Source: Bacillota bacterium (GTDB taxonomy: Bacteria; Bacillota; Sulfobacillia; Sulfobacillales; Sulfobacillaceae). Taken from it: a stretch of DNA of 64,000 nucleotides. Under the pieces are notes generated by a model. That model saw only the letters and a list, made by a program, of their open reading frames with translations, made no database searches and had not been told where the DNA came from. The stretch's first letter is position 1. Each line of letters starts with the position of its first letter. The stretch is taken from the NCBI GenBank assembly GCA_026627385.1, contig JAPNUR010000014.1:20897-84896 (forward strand), given 5' to 3'. A program made the translations under genes and the position numbers. Shown here one piece after another: positions 43,974-52,500 of this stretch.

Positions 43974-44001
43974 TTGACCGCTAGGCAGGAATGACTATAA
44001 T
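43974..44001 (+). promoter_or_regulatory. Strong sigma-A promoter before the IclR gene
   Basis: TTGACC (43974-43979), 16 bases, and a perfect TATAAT (43996-44001). Transcription would start about 25 bases before the IclR ATG. It divides the island into two transcription units. Confidence 0.75.
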
Positions 44002-44033
44002 ATGAAATATCCTTTCCACAATACGGGTGAGAC

Positions 44034-44843
44034 ATGATGGAGATTCCGAGTGGACCCGCCAAAATCCCTGATGGGGCTCAAGCGGTGGCGCGTGCGTTCA
44101 GCATTCTTGAACTGGTCCTCTTTGAAGAAACGCCCGTCAAATTGGCGGATATTGCGCATAAACTCGGACTTCATCGAAACACCACGTATCGGTTGGCAAG
44201 GACGCTGGTGGCGATGGGCTATTTGGAGGTTGTGGATGGCGGCTACGTGGCTGGCCCCAAGACTATCGCCATCGGCAGGGCGCCAGGCCCCAAGAGCCTC
44301 TTGCTGCGCAAGTGCGAACCGTATTTGCGGTCGTTGTGCGCAGCCATCGGGGAAGTCACCAACCTCGGTATTTTAAATGGCGACGAGGTCCTATATCTTG
44401 GGCGCTGGGAGGAGACCGACGCGATGCCGGGCGTCTACGTGCGCATTGGCCAGCAAGCTCCACTCTACGCATCCGCCTTAGGCAAGGTGTTGCTGGCGGG
44501 ATTGAGCGATGATGAACGGCGCGCATACTACCGTCGGTGTGCGTGGACACGGTTTACCGCGAATACGGTAACCTCTGCCGAACGCTTGGAGGATATGATT
44601 CACCAGGTCAAGACGGTTGGGTACGCCGAGGACTTAGAGGAACTGGTTCCCGGCATCCGTTGTATTGCGGTGCCCATTCAAGTCCGCGGCTTGACCATTG
44701 CTGCGGTCAGCATTGCGTTCCCGGCGTTCCGATTTCAACCGGCCAAGACCTTGGAATATGTGGCTAGACTATCTCAAACCGCTGAAACCATTTCAAGCGA
44801 ACTCGAAGCCGAGAACGGCTCGCCAGTAGCCTCTCTCGAATAA
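44034..44843 (+). CDS. IclR-family transcriptional regulator
   Basis: 269 residues. The N-terminal HTH contains AVARAFSILELVLFEETPVKLADIAHKLGLHRNTTYRLARTL. The C-terminal effector domain carries YASALGKVLLAGL and IAVPIQVRGLTIAAVSIAFP. IclR regulators often control aromatic, glyoxylate or sugar-acid catabolism. It is the first gene after its own promoter and precedes the importer genes, so it probably regulates uptake. A second ATG lies one codon further. No other IclR gene is in the window. Confidence 0.9.
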   Translation: MMEIPSGPAKIPDGAQAVARAFSILELVLFEETPVKLADIAHKLGLHRNTTYRLARTLVAMGYLEVVDGGYVAGPKTIAIGRAPGPKSLLLRKCEPYLRSLCAAIGEVTNLGILNGDEVLYLGRWEETDAMPGVYVRIGQQAPLYASALGKVLLAGLSDDERRAYYRRCAWTRFTANTVTSAERLEDMIHQVKTVGYAEDLEELVPGIRCIAVPIQVRGLTIAAVSIAFPAFRFQPAKTLEYVARLSQTAETISSELEAENGSPVASLE

Positions 44844-44905
44844 ATGGTCACCGTTGTATGGTCTTACAGGGGACTCGTGTGCCGATCAGATAAAAGGAGG
44901 GTTTT

Positions 44906-46222
44906 ATGAAGACCAAAGTTGGCGCGGCATTGGGGCTCGTTTTACCGCTGGCGTTGGTGTTTGCCGGCGGGAGCACGGGCTTTGCCAAGTCGCAACCAGC
45001 CGCTACGACTCAATCCAACGGGCCGTTGGTGCTATGGGTTGATGCCCCGCGAGTGTCCGCGGTCAAGGCCTTTGAGAAAGCGTACCCCCACATCAAAGTG
45101 GAAATGAACATCATTAACGATAACATCGGGAATGATGCCTTGCGCGGGAAGTTCCAGTTATTTAATGAGGCGGGGAGTGGATGGCCGGACGCCATATTCA
45201 CCCCCACCAACAGCGACATTTCGTGGATGACCAGTCCACAAATTCATTATGCCGCAAATTTGACCAACCTGGTACCAAAGTCGATCCAAAATGGTTATGC
45301 GCCGGCCGCCAATGCTGCATGTCACATTGACGGAAAGGTGATGTGCTTGCGCAATGACGATGCGGCGGATGTGCTGTGGTACAACGCCAAACTGTTCAAG
45401 GAGTGGCACTACACCCCTCCCAAGACTTGGCCCCAGTACGAAGCCCTGGGCCTTAAGATCGCCAAACAACATCCGGGTTATTATGTGGGGCTCATTGGGA
45501 ACGATTACACGTTTGACCGCTACTTCTGGGGCAGTGGCTGTCCGGCGAATGAACTGGTGGGACCCAACACCGTGAAGATTGATCTCCAAAGTCCCGATTG
45601 TACCCGCATGGTGAAGTTGCTGGACACCCTGTTGAAGGCTAAGGTGCTGTCCACCGCGGGGCTCTTTAGCTCACAGTCCAATGCCGTGGCCAAGAAGTTG
45701 GTGATGACTCCCGGTGCCACATGGTACGGCGAGTTTGAGTTTAACGATGCTTGGCATATTCCGGCAGGTCAAATCACGGCTACTTATCCCTTGACTTGGC
45801 CGGGATTTCCGTACACCGGCGATGAGGGAGGCGGCATGTGGGTTATGTCGTCGCATATTAGCGGCAAACTGCGGCAAGAAGCGTTAAAATTTATCGAGTT
45901 TGTTGCCACCAATCCCAAAAACCAAGTCGATCTGGCGCCAACCTTTCCCGCGTACGGACCCGATGAACAGGCGTGGCTCCAGAAGAATGTCGTGGATGCT
46001 CATTACTTTGCCGATCCCCAGCAGATTGTGAAGGCCTTCAAGCAGGCGGTGAAGATGGTGTGGACAGGCCATCCGTACACAGAGTTCGATCCCGATGGCA
46101 TCTGGGACACCACCGTCGTGCCTGCCCTTGAACAAGGGAAGAACTTGGCTCAAATCTGGCCGACTTACCAGCGTGAACTGGTCAATTATGCCCAACTGTA
46201 CGGGTATAACGTCAAACAATAA
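44906..46222 (+). CDS. Sugar ABC transporter substrate-binding protein
   Basis: 438 residues, AAGGAGGG before the ATG. A signal peptide (about 1-27) is followed directly by the mature sequence. No lipobox Cys is present, unlike most Gram-positive binding proteins, so it may be anchored otherwise or released. Family 1 features include GPLVLWVDAPRVSAVKAFEKAYPHIKVE, DVLWYNAKLFKEW and the closing-face region TYPLTWPGFPYTGDEGGGMWVMSS. It presumably binds an oligosaccharide or deoxyhexose. Two permease genes follow, but no ATPase gene does, so a shared MsmX-type ATPase must be encoded elsewhere. Confidence 0.9.
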   Translation: MKTKVGAALGLVLPLALVFAGGSTGFAKSQPAATTQSNGPLVLWVDAPRVSAVKAFEKAYPHIKVEMNIINDNIGNDALRGKFQLFNEAGSGWPDAIFTPTNSDISWMTSPQIHYAANLTNLVPKSIQNGYAPAANAACHIDGKVMCLRNDDAADVLWYNAKLFKEWHYTPPKTWPQYEALGLKIAKQHPGYYVGLIGNDYTFDRYFWGSGCPANELVGPNTVKIDLQSPDCTRMVKLLDTLLKAKVLSTAGLFSSQSNAVAKKLVMTPGATWYGEFEFNDAWHIPAGQITATYPLTWPGFPYTGDEGGGMWVMSSHISGKLRQEALKFIEFVATNPKNQVDLAPTFPAYGPDEQAWLQKNVVDAHYFADPQQIVKAFKQAVKMVWTGHPYTEFDPDGIWDTTVVPALEQGKNLAQIWPTYQRELVNYAQLYGYNVKQ

Positions 46223-46230
46223 ACGGGGGA

Positions 46231-46262
46231 GGGGATGGCGGCGTTAATCCGTCGCCATCCCC
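46231..46262 (+). repeat. Stem-loop between binding-protein and permease genes
   Basis: The perfect stem GGGGATGGCG/CGCCATCCCC has a 12-base loop and no U-tract. In binding-protein operons such hairpins stabilise the upstream message or thin out downstream transcription, giving more binding protein than permease. Confidence 0.6.
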
Positions 46263-46322
46263 ATGCGTTCGGGGCCTGTGGTCGGGTCCGACAGAGACTA
46301 ATCCCTGAGGGAGGACTTATCG

Positions 46323-47240
46323 ATGGATGCGTCCGTATTGGCGGAGAGGGCCCCAACGTCCCGCAAAAGCCGCTCGATAAAAGGTTCGGCCGAGACGCTA
46401 CTCTTGATTGCCCCTTATCTGATTGCCTTGCTGGTGGCAGGTGCCTTGCCCGCCATTTATGCGTTGATTCAAAGCTTTACTTCGCCGACCACGGGTGGCT
46501 TTGCCGGGTTTTCCAATTACCTGACGGTCATCAGCAATTTTCGCTTTTTTGCGTCGTTTGGGGACGTGGGCCTCTTACTCTTAGTATGGCTGCCAATGAT
46601 GGTGATTGGCGTGGTGGGCCTGTCCCTTCTGGTTGACGCGTCGCGCGGGAAATTTGGCAAATTAATGTTGTTTGTGTACTACATTCCGGGCGCGCTAGCC
46701 GGCATGACCAACTTTATGTTGTGGCTCTTAATCCTCGATCCCAGCGTCAGTCCCATTAAATTTTTTTGGCAAGCGACAGGTCAAAGCAGCATCGACAGCA
46801 TTCTGGCCTCGCCGATGCACGTGATTTGGGTGCTAGCCGCGATGCTCTTTTATCAGGGTTCCGGATCGTGGCTGCTTATTGTCTACGGGGGACTCAACAG
46901 CATACCCGACGAAGTCATTGAAGCGGCCAGGATAGACGGCTGTAGTGAATGGCAACTGGCCTGGCGCATCAAGTTGCCGATGATTGCGCCGTGGATTGGT
47001 TATCTCATTTTGATGAACTTTGCCTACGGGTTTCAAATCTTTCTGGAGCCGCAAGTGCTGGCTACCGCCGCTCAGGGCATTTTGTCGCCGCAGTGGTCGC
47101 CCAATCAGCTGAGCTATACCTACGCCTACGAAGTGGGCAATACCGGGGCTGCCGCCGCCATTTCCGTCATCCTGCTCATCATTACTTTGGCGTTGGGCGT
47201 GCTGATTGTCACCAAAACGGGTCTCTTAGAACGTTCCTAG
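46323..47240 (+). CDS. Sugar ABC transporter permease (MalF-like)
   Basis: 305 residues with six membrane helices. The EAA coupling loop is visible as EVIEAARIDGCSEWQLAWRIKLPMI near the C-terminal half. The N-terminal 25 residues are polar. It forms a heterodimer with the next permease and receives substrate from the binding protein encoded upstream. The final helix runs to SVILLIITLALGVLIVTKTG. GGGAGG precedes the ATG. Confidence 0.9.
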   Translation: MDASVLAERAPTSRKSRSIKGSAETLLLIAPYLIALLVAGALPAIYALIQSFTSPTTGGFAGFSNYLTVISNFRFFASFGDVGLLLLVWLPMMVIGVVGLSLLVDASRGKFGKLMLFVYYIPGALAGMTNFMLWLLILDPSVSPIKFFWQATGQSSIDSILASPMHVIWVLAAMLFYQGSGSWLLIVYGGLNSIPDEVIEAARIDGCSEWQLAWRIKLPMIAPWIGYLILMNFAYGFQIFLEPQVLATAAQGILSPQWSPNQLSYTYAYEVGNTGAAAAISVILLIITLALGVLIVTKTGLLERS

Positions 47241-47254
47241 AGGGAGGGTCAGGA

Positions 47255-48190
47255 GTGAGTGTGGAATCGACGGTTGGGCCGTCTCGCCAGGTGACGCTGG
47301 CGTCAACACCTGAAACGCGTCGGGCAAAGCCAATAACCGGAGGAACGATGTTTCGCGTCGGGGTCATGATTCTTTTTGGCCTAATGTTTCTGTACCCGAT
47401 CGTGGCCTTGTTGTTGGCGCCCACTCGCAGCGAAAGCAGCATGATGCACGGGGGACTGGCGGTCGGCAGTTGGGCCAATGTGGTTTATGCCTGGAAGCAA
47501 ATCATGGGATTTGACAGCGGTATGTTCTTGACCTGGCTCAAGAACACGGTGGTGATGGTGGTTGGGGGCGCCATTTTGGCCATCTTACTGTCTATTCCCA
47601 CCGGGTATGCGATGGCCCGGTTGCGCTTTGTCGGGCGTAACTGGCTCATCTTCGTCACCTTGCTGCTGATGGTGATGCCCAACACGGTGCTCACCATCCC
47701 GCTGTTCTTGGAAGTCAGCACCGTGCATCTTTTGAACTCCTTTTGGCCTGTCATTGTGATTTACGGCTTTTATCCCTTTGGGGTATATTTGTCCTTTATT
47801 CACTTCAAGACGGCATTACCCATGGAATTGATTGAGGCCGGTCGCATGGATGGATTGTCGGAACTCGGCATCTTCTTTCGCATTGCTGTGCCTTTAGCGC
47901 GACAAGCCGTAGCCTTGGTCGGATTTTTTGGGTTTGTAGCCGGTTGGACCAACTTTTTCTTGCCCTATGTGCTCTTGCCGCAGACGCAAACATCGCCCCT
48001 TGCGGTCGGCCTTTTGCAGATGATTTCGTCCAGTCAGTTGGTAAATCCGGAAGAGGGGCTAAACGTGCAACTGTACATGCCGGAGCTGGCCTTGGCCGCC
48101 GTGATTACCATGTTGCCGGTGATGGTGATATTTATTGCCGCCCAGCGCTACCTCCAGCGGGGTGCGATCATGGGCGCAGTGAAAGGTTGA
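47255..48190 (+). CDS. Sugar ABC transporter permease (MalG-like)
   Basis: 311 residues from GTG 47255, with GGGAGG 7 bases upstream. Six helices follow an N-terminal polar tail of about 30 residues. The EAA loop reads ELIEAGRMDGLSELGIFFRIAVPLA. It is the second half of the permease pair. The RhaM-type mutarotase gene starts 5 bases after its stop, which ties sugar uptake to anomer conversion. Confidence 0.9.
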   Translation: MSVESTVGPSRQVTLASTPETRRAKPITGGTMFRVGVMILFGLMFLYPIVALLLAPTRSESSMMHGGLAVGSWANVVYAWKQIMGFDSGMFLTWLKNTVVMVVGGAILAILLSIPTGYAMARLRFVGRNWLIFVTLLLMVMPNTVLTIPLFLEVSTVHLLNSFWPVIVIYGFYPFGVYLSFIHFKTALPMELIEAGRMDGLSELGIFFRIAVPLARQAVALVGFFGFVAGWTNFFLPYVLLPQTQTSPLAVGLLQMISSSQLVNPEEGLNVQLYMPELALAAVITMLPVMVIFIAAQRYLQRGAIMGAVKG

Positions 48191-48195
48191 GATCC

Positions 48196-48543
48196 ATGGC
48201 GGGCGAAGAAACGCCACTTGTCAGACGGTACGGTTTTGCCATTCAGTTAAAACCTGAGCGGGCGGAGGAGTATTTGCGGCTTCACGAGGCGGTGTGGCCC
48301 GAGGTGCAGGCACGCATGGCCGCCTCTCATATACGCAATTACACGATTTTCTATTTCGGGGGATGGCTCTTTAACTACTACGAATACACGGGCCAGCACT
48401 ATGAAGAGGACATGGCCGCCATCGAGGCGGATCCGATCACGCAAAAGTGGTGGGCATTGACGATGCCCTGTCAGCAACCCGTCGAGGGCCGCCAGCCAGG
48501 GGAATGGTGGGCTAAAATGGACGAGGTGTACCACCAGGATTAA
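48196..48543 (+). CDS. L-rhamnose/L-fucose mutarotase (RhaM family)
   Basis: 115 residues from ATG 48196. The RhaM fold is recognisable: RRYGFAIQLKPERAEEYLRLHEAVWPEV, with the conserved His before AVWPE, IRNYTIFYFGGWLFNYYEY, and WW near the end with MPCQQPV. RhaM interconverts anomers of L-rhamnose and related L-sugars. Its presence is the strongest hint that the imported sugar is a 6-deoxy-L-hexose. Lies between the permease and SDR genes. Confidence 0.9.
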   Translation: MAGEETPLVRRYGFAIQLKPERAEEYLRLHEAVWPEVQARMAASHIRNYTIFYFGGWLFNYYEYTGQHYEEDMAAIEADPITQKWWALTMPCQQPVEGRQPGEWWAKMDEVYHQD

Positions 48544-48570
48544 GACAGATGTTCAGCAAAGGGGAGACCA

Positions 48571-49350
48571 ATGATGCGGATGAAGGACAAGGTGTGTGTG
48601 GTCACTGGTGGATCGTCGGGGATTGGGGAAGCTATCGCGCGGCTATTTGCGAAGGAGGGCGGCCAGGTGGCCGTTGTCGATGTTGATGAAGCCAACGGTC
48701 AGCGGGTGGTGGACGCGATCAGATCCCAAGGCAGCGAGGCCATCCTGGTGCGGGCCGACGTGGCCGACGAAGCCGAAGCGAGCCAGGCGCTTTTAGGGGT
48801 TACGCAACACTTCGGGAAGGTAGACGTGTTGGTTAATAACGCCGGGGTCAGCGCGGTTGGCGATGTCGCGGCCTGCACGCCCACCGACTGGGACCGGGTC
48901 ATGCGCGTCAATGTCCGCGGGGTGTATCTCATGAGTCATTTTGCGGTGCCCATTATGCGCCAACAAGGATCTGGGACTATTATTAATATGTCGTCCACCA
49001 TTGCGGTGATCGGGCTTCAGGCGCGAGCAGCGTATGCAGCCAGCAAAGGGGCGGTGCTGGCCTTGACGCGGGCGATGGCTGCTGACCACTCGCATGAAAA
49101 TATTCGCGTGGCGGCCATTCTCCCGGGAACCGTGTACACGCCCTTTGTCGAAGGGTATTTGAAGCGCCATTATGCGGACGACATGGAGGGCGCCGTGGAG
49201 ACGTTAAAACGCCGGCAGCTGAATCAGGAGTTGATGACACCGGAGGATGTGGCGTATGCTGCCCTCTATTTGGCTTCTGATGAGGCGCGGTTTGCGTTGG
49301 GGACAGCGCTCATCATCGATGGTGGAGTGTCAGCCGCGAAAGTCTTCTAA
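48571..49350 (+). CDS. SDR dehydrogenase (2-keto-3-deoxy-L-fuconate/L-sugar type)
   Basis: 259 residues. Motifs are TGGSSGIG, LVNNAGVSAVG, NMSSTIAVIG with the catalytic Ser, and YAASKGA. The C-terminus FALGTALIIDGGVSAAKVF closes the fold. In the known pathways this family oxidises 2-keto-3-deoxy-L-fuconate (or L-rhamnonate) at C4, to the 2,4-diketo acid hydrolysed by the next gene's FAH enzyme. Adjacent placement fits this step better than it does the SDR at 35442. Which SDR does which step needs assay. Confidence 0.85.
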   Translation: MMRMKDKVCVVTGGSSGIGEAIARLFAKEGGQVAVVDVDEANGQRVVDAIRSQGSEAILVRADVADEAEASQALLGVTQHFGKVDVLVNNAGVSAVGDVAACTPTDWDRVMRVNVRGVYLMSHFAVPIMRQQGSGTIINMSSTIAVIGLQARAAYAASKGAVLALTRAMAADHSHENIRVAAILPGTVYTPFVEGYLKRHYADDMEGAVETLKRRQLNQELMTPEDVAYAALYLASDEARFALGTALIIDGGVSAAKVF

Positions 49351-49385
49351 CGGTTATTGAAGTGCACATTGAAGGAGGAATTTCT

Positions 49386-50270
49386 ACGAAACTTGCAAGC
49401 GCTCTCGTCAATGACCAAGAAACGCTGGTCTGGGTGACCGATCAAGGCACTTTTCGGGTGGCCGACATGGCCCGTGCCGAAGGGATATCGGGGAATTTTG
49501 AGACCATCGACGCGGTGTTGGCGGATGGTGAGGCCATGGCGTCCTGGCATCGCTGGTCGCAAAAGGTGTTGAGCGGTGGTTTAGAGCCGGTGAACCCGAG
49601 TCGATGGTTGGCGCCGGTACCGCGCCCCTCGAAAATTGTTTGCGTGGGACTGAATTACCGACCCCATGTGAAAGAGTCGGGCCAAGCGCTGCCAACCCAT
49701 CCCGTCCTGTTTAACAAGTTCCTCACGTCCGTGTGCGGAACCGGAGACACCGTGCGACCGCCGGCCGACACGACGCAACTCGATTACGAGGCGGAGTTGG
49801 TCATTGTCATGGGTCGGAGAGCCAAGAACGTGTCGGAGGCCCACGCCTTGGACTACGTATTCGGGTATTGCAACGGCAATGATATCTCGGCGCGCGACCT
49901 CCAGTTTCGCAGCGGTCAGTGGCTATTGGGCAAGGCCTGTGACGGCTTCGGCCCCATGGGGCCGTATTTAGTGACGGCGGATGAGATTCCCGATCCCAAT
50001 AATCTGGACATCCGCGGGTTCCGAAACGACCAGCTGGTGCAGCACTCCAACACCCGGGAAATGATTTTCTCGTGTCGGGAACTCATTAGCTACATTTCGC
50101 GGTACATGACGCTGGAACCGGGCGACGTCATCTTTACGGGAACGCCAGAAGGGGTCATCCAAGGGCAGCCGCCGGAGGAGCAGCGCTGGTTGACCGCGGG
50201 CGAAACCTTGGCCGTGGAAATTGAGGGCCTCGGTCGCTTAACCAACGTCATTGGCGCACCAGAGGGCTAA
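49386..50270 (+). CDS. FAH-family 2,4-diketo-3-deoxy-acid hydrolase, apparent ACG start
   Basis: 294 residues if read from ACG 49386. AGGAGG (49373-49378) lies 7 bases before this ACG, and the homologous N-terminus should be M-KLASALV, which matches codon 2 onward. The only normal start, GTG 49362, has no ribosome site and adds VHIEGGIS. FAH motifs are present: CVGLNYRPHVKES, LDYEAELVIVMG, GNDISARDLQ and DVIFTGTPEGV. In the L-fucose and L-rhamnose diketo pathways this enzyme splits the diketo acid into pyruvate and L-lactate. LutABC follows 2 bases later, consistent with the lactate product. Confidence 0.88.
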   Translation, partial: TKLASALVNDQETLVWVTDQGTFRVADMARAEGISGNFETIDAVLADGEAMASWHRWSQKVLSGGLEPVNPSRWLAPVPRPSKIVCVGLNYRPHVKESGQALPTHPVLFNKFLTSVCGTGDTVRPPADTTQLDYEAELVIVMGRRAKNVSEAHALDYVFGYCNGNDISARDLQFRSGQWLLGKACDGFGPMGPYLVTADEIPDPNNLDIRGFRNDQLVQHSNTREMIFSCRELISYISRYMTLEPGDVIFTGTPEGVIQGQPPEEQRWLTAGETLAVEIEGLGRLTNVIGAPEG

Positions 50271-50272
50271 CC

Positions 50273-51049
50273 ATGGCAACCGTGCGGCTCTTTGTCACGT
50301 GCCTGGTGGATGTGTTTCGACCGGAGGTGGGCCGCGCAGCGGTCACCGTACTCGAACGCCATGGCGATCGCGTCGAATGCCCCGTGGAACAAACGTGTTG
50401 CGGCCAATTTGCCTTTAATGCGGGTTACCGCCAAGAGGCTGCCCTGTTGGCAAAGCATTTTGTCGAAGTGTTTGAAGGGGATACGACGCCCATTGTGGCC
50501 CTGTCCGGGTCCTGTGCAGCCATGGTGGTGCACCATTACCCCGAGCTTCTCCGGGAAGCCGTTATTGAGGAACGCGGATCGGTGAAGGAAGCGGAGGGCT
50601 GGGCCGCGCGGGCCATGGCAGTGGGTAGGGAGGTGGTGGAATTTAGCCAGTGGCTGGGCCAAGGGAGTCCAGACAGCGCTTTGGGGACCGTAGGCCGGCA
50701 GCGACTGGCGCTGCACCAAGGCTGTCACATGCGCCGGATTTTAGAGGAAACGCGACAGCCGAAGGAACTCCTGGAACAACAAGGGTTTGAGGTCGTGGAG
50801 CTGGAAGATAGCGATCAGTGCTGCGGCTTTGGCGGGACGTATAGCATGACGGAGTGGCGCGTATCCACCGCTTTGGCCGACGCCAAACTCAAGGCCTTTC
50901 AGGACGCCCAGGCGGGCGGTGCAGCGTACTTGGTCAGTAGTGATCTGGGATGTCTTCTGCACTTGGCAGGGCGGCTGAGGCGTCTCGGGGCTCAAGATCC
51001 TACGCGGCATGTGGCCGAAGTGTTGGCGGGTGAGGAGGATCGTCCATGA
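50273..51049 (+). CDS. lutA: Lactate utilisation protein A, Fe-S oxidoreductase
   Basis: 258 residues. Two CCG-type cysteine motifs mark the family: EQTCCGQFAFNAG with SGSCAAM, and HQGCHMRRIL with SDQCCGFGGTYSM. LutA works with LutB and LutC to oxidise L-lactate to pyruvate, feeding electrons to the respiratory chain. It follows the diketo-acid hydrolase gene by 2 bases, so lactate formed by that enzyme would be used at once. ATGA overlap with lutB. Confidence 0.92.
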   Translation: MATVRLFVTCLVDVFRPEVGRAAVTVLERHGDRVECPVEQTCCGQFAFNAGYRQEAALLAKHFVEVFEGDTTPIVALSGSCAAMVVHHYPELLREAVIEERGSVKEAEGWAARAMAVGREVVEFSQWLGQGSPDSALGTVGRQRLALHQGCHMRRILEETRQPKELLEQQGFEVVELEDSDQCCGFGGTYSMTEWRVSTALADAKLKAFQDAQAGGAAYLVSSDLGCLLHLAGRLRRLGAQDPTRHVAEVLAGEEDRP

Positions 51050-52500
51050 TTGGCAATCTCCCGTCTGATCCCCATCCTTGGTCTGAACGGCGAGAGGCGG
51101 GCTTGGCCAATACCACTATGCGGCAGACGCTAGGGCTGGTGACGCGGCGCTTTAGCGTGGGCAAACGGCGCGTGTTTGCCGAGGATCCCGAGCAAGAGGC
51201 GGCCAGGCGGCTAGGGGTCGAGGCCAAGCGCCAGGCCATCGCCAACTTAGATAGCCTATTGGATCAGTTTGCGTCTAAAGTGCGCTCCAATGGCGGTACG
51301 GCCCTCATGGCGGGAACGGCGCATGAGGCCGTGGAAGCGGTGCGCTCCATTGCTGCGACCCATCAGGTCAAAGTGGTCGTGAAGAGCAAGTCCATGCTCA
51401 CGGAAGAGATCCAGCTCAATCGGGGGCTCGAGGCCGCGGGTCTTACCGTGTTAGAAACCGATTTAGGCGAGTACATCATTCAACGGGCCCATGAGACGCC
51501 TTCTCATATTTTAGCCCCGGCAGCCCACAAAAACCGTCAACAGATTCGCGAACTCTTTGAGGACGATGCGAAAACGGCAGGACTGGCGCCGCCTGTGTCT
51601 GATGCGGCGTCGACGCTCACCCAGTACGCCCGGGAACGGTTGCGGCGGGAATTTTTGCAGGCGGACATGGGCGTAACCGGGGGCAATTTTGGCGTCGCCG
51701 AAACCGGGACCGTGGTCCTGGTCACCAATGAAGGGAACGCAGACCTGGTGACGACTTTGCCGCGGGTCTTGGTCACCGTGATGGGCGTGGAAAAACTGGT
51801 GGCTCGGTGGGAAGATTTGACGCTTTTGATTCAACAGCCGGCTATGAATGGTATTGGGCAGCGGCTCTCCGCCTATACCACCCTCATTTCAGGACCTGCT
51901 GCATCTGTGGCTGAGGGACCGGCTGCCTGGTACGTTGTGTTGGTTGATAACGGGCGGCAACGCTTAAGGCACACCGTCTATGAAGATGTGTTAAGCTGCA
52001 TCCGCTGTGGCGCCTGCCTGAACGTCTGTCCGGTGTTTCGGCAAGTAGGCGGCCATGCGTATGGCAGTGTCTACAGTGGGCCCATTGGCGTCGTGGAGAC
52101 TCCCTTGCTAACAAATTTTGGCGTGGGAGCCGAGCTGCCCTCGGTAGCGTGTACCATGTGCCACGCGTGCAAGGAAGCGTGCCCAATGGAGATTGATTTG
52201 CCGGGGCATATCATCCGCTTGCGGCAAGAAAAGGTGCGACGGCACTTGAATGCGGCCAGTCTCACGGCAAGTTACCACTGGTGGAGTCGCATTTGGGCTA
52301 CGCCGAGGGGGTATCGGTGGTCGCTCCGCTGGGCCCGGCGGCTGCAGGGACTGTACCAGAGGCAAGGAAGGCTTGTGCGGGCGCCAGGGATTGCCCGCGG
52401 GTGGTTTCAGACGCGCGACATGCCGCCGGTCGCCCAAGAAACCTTTATCGAATGGTGGCAGCGCCATCGAGGGGGATTAGACCGTGAGCGTCGATCTTAA
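51046..52500 (+). CDS. lutB: Lactate utilisation protein B, iron-sulfur subunit
   Basis: 484 residues. The N-terminal LUD domain (to about 310) contains MLTEEIQLNRGLEAAG and GNFGVAETGTVVLVTNEGN. It is followed by two 4Fe-4S motifs, CIRCGACLNVCP (from about 318) and CTMCHACKEACP (from about 369). The C-terminal 90 residues end in a basic helix. It is the electron-transfer core of the LutABC lactate dehydrogenase complex. Overlaps lutC by 17 bases. Confidence 0.92.
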   Translation: MIGNLPSDPHPWSERREAGLANTTMRQTLGLVTRRFSVGKRRVFAEDPEQEAARRLGVEAKRQAIANLDSLLDQFASKVRSNGGTALMAGTAHEAVEAVRSIAATHQVKVVVKSKSMLTEEIQLNRGLEAAGLTVLETDLGEYIIQRAHETPSHILAPAAHKNRQQIRELFEDDAKTAGLAPPVSDAASTLTQYARERLRREFLQADMGVTGGNFGVAETGTVVLVTNEGNADLVTTLPRVLVTVMGVEKLVARWEDLTLLIQQPAMNGIGQRLSAYTTLISGPAASVAEGPAAWYVVLVDNGRQRLRHTVYEDVLSCIRCGACLNVCPVFRQVGGHAYGSVYSGPIGVVETPLLTNFGVGAELPSVACTMCHACKEACPMEIDLPGHIIRLRQEKVRRHLNAASLTASYHWWSRIWATPRGYRWSLRWARRLQGLYQRQGRLVRAPGIARGWFQTRDMPPVAQETFIEWWQRHRGGLDRERRS

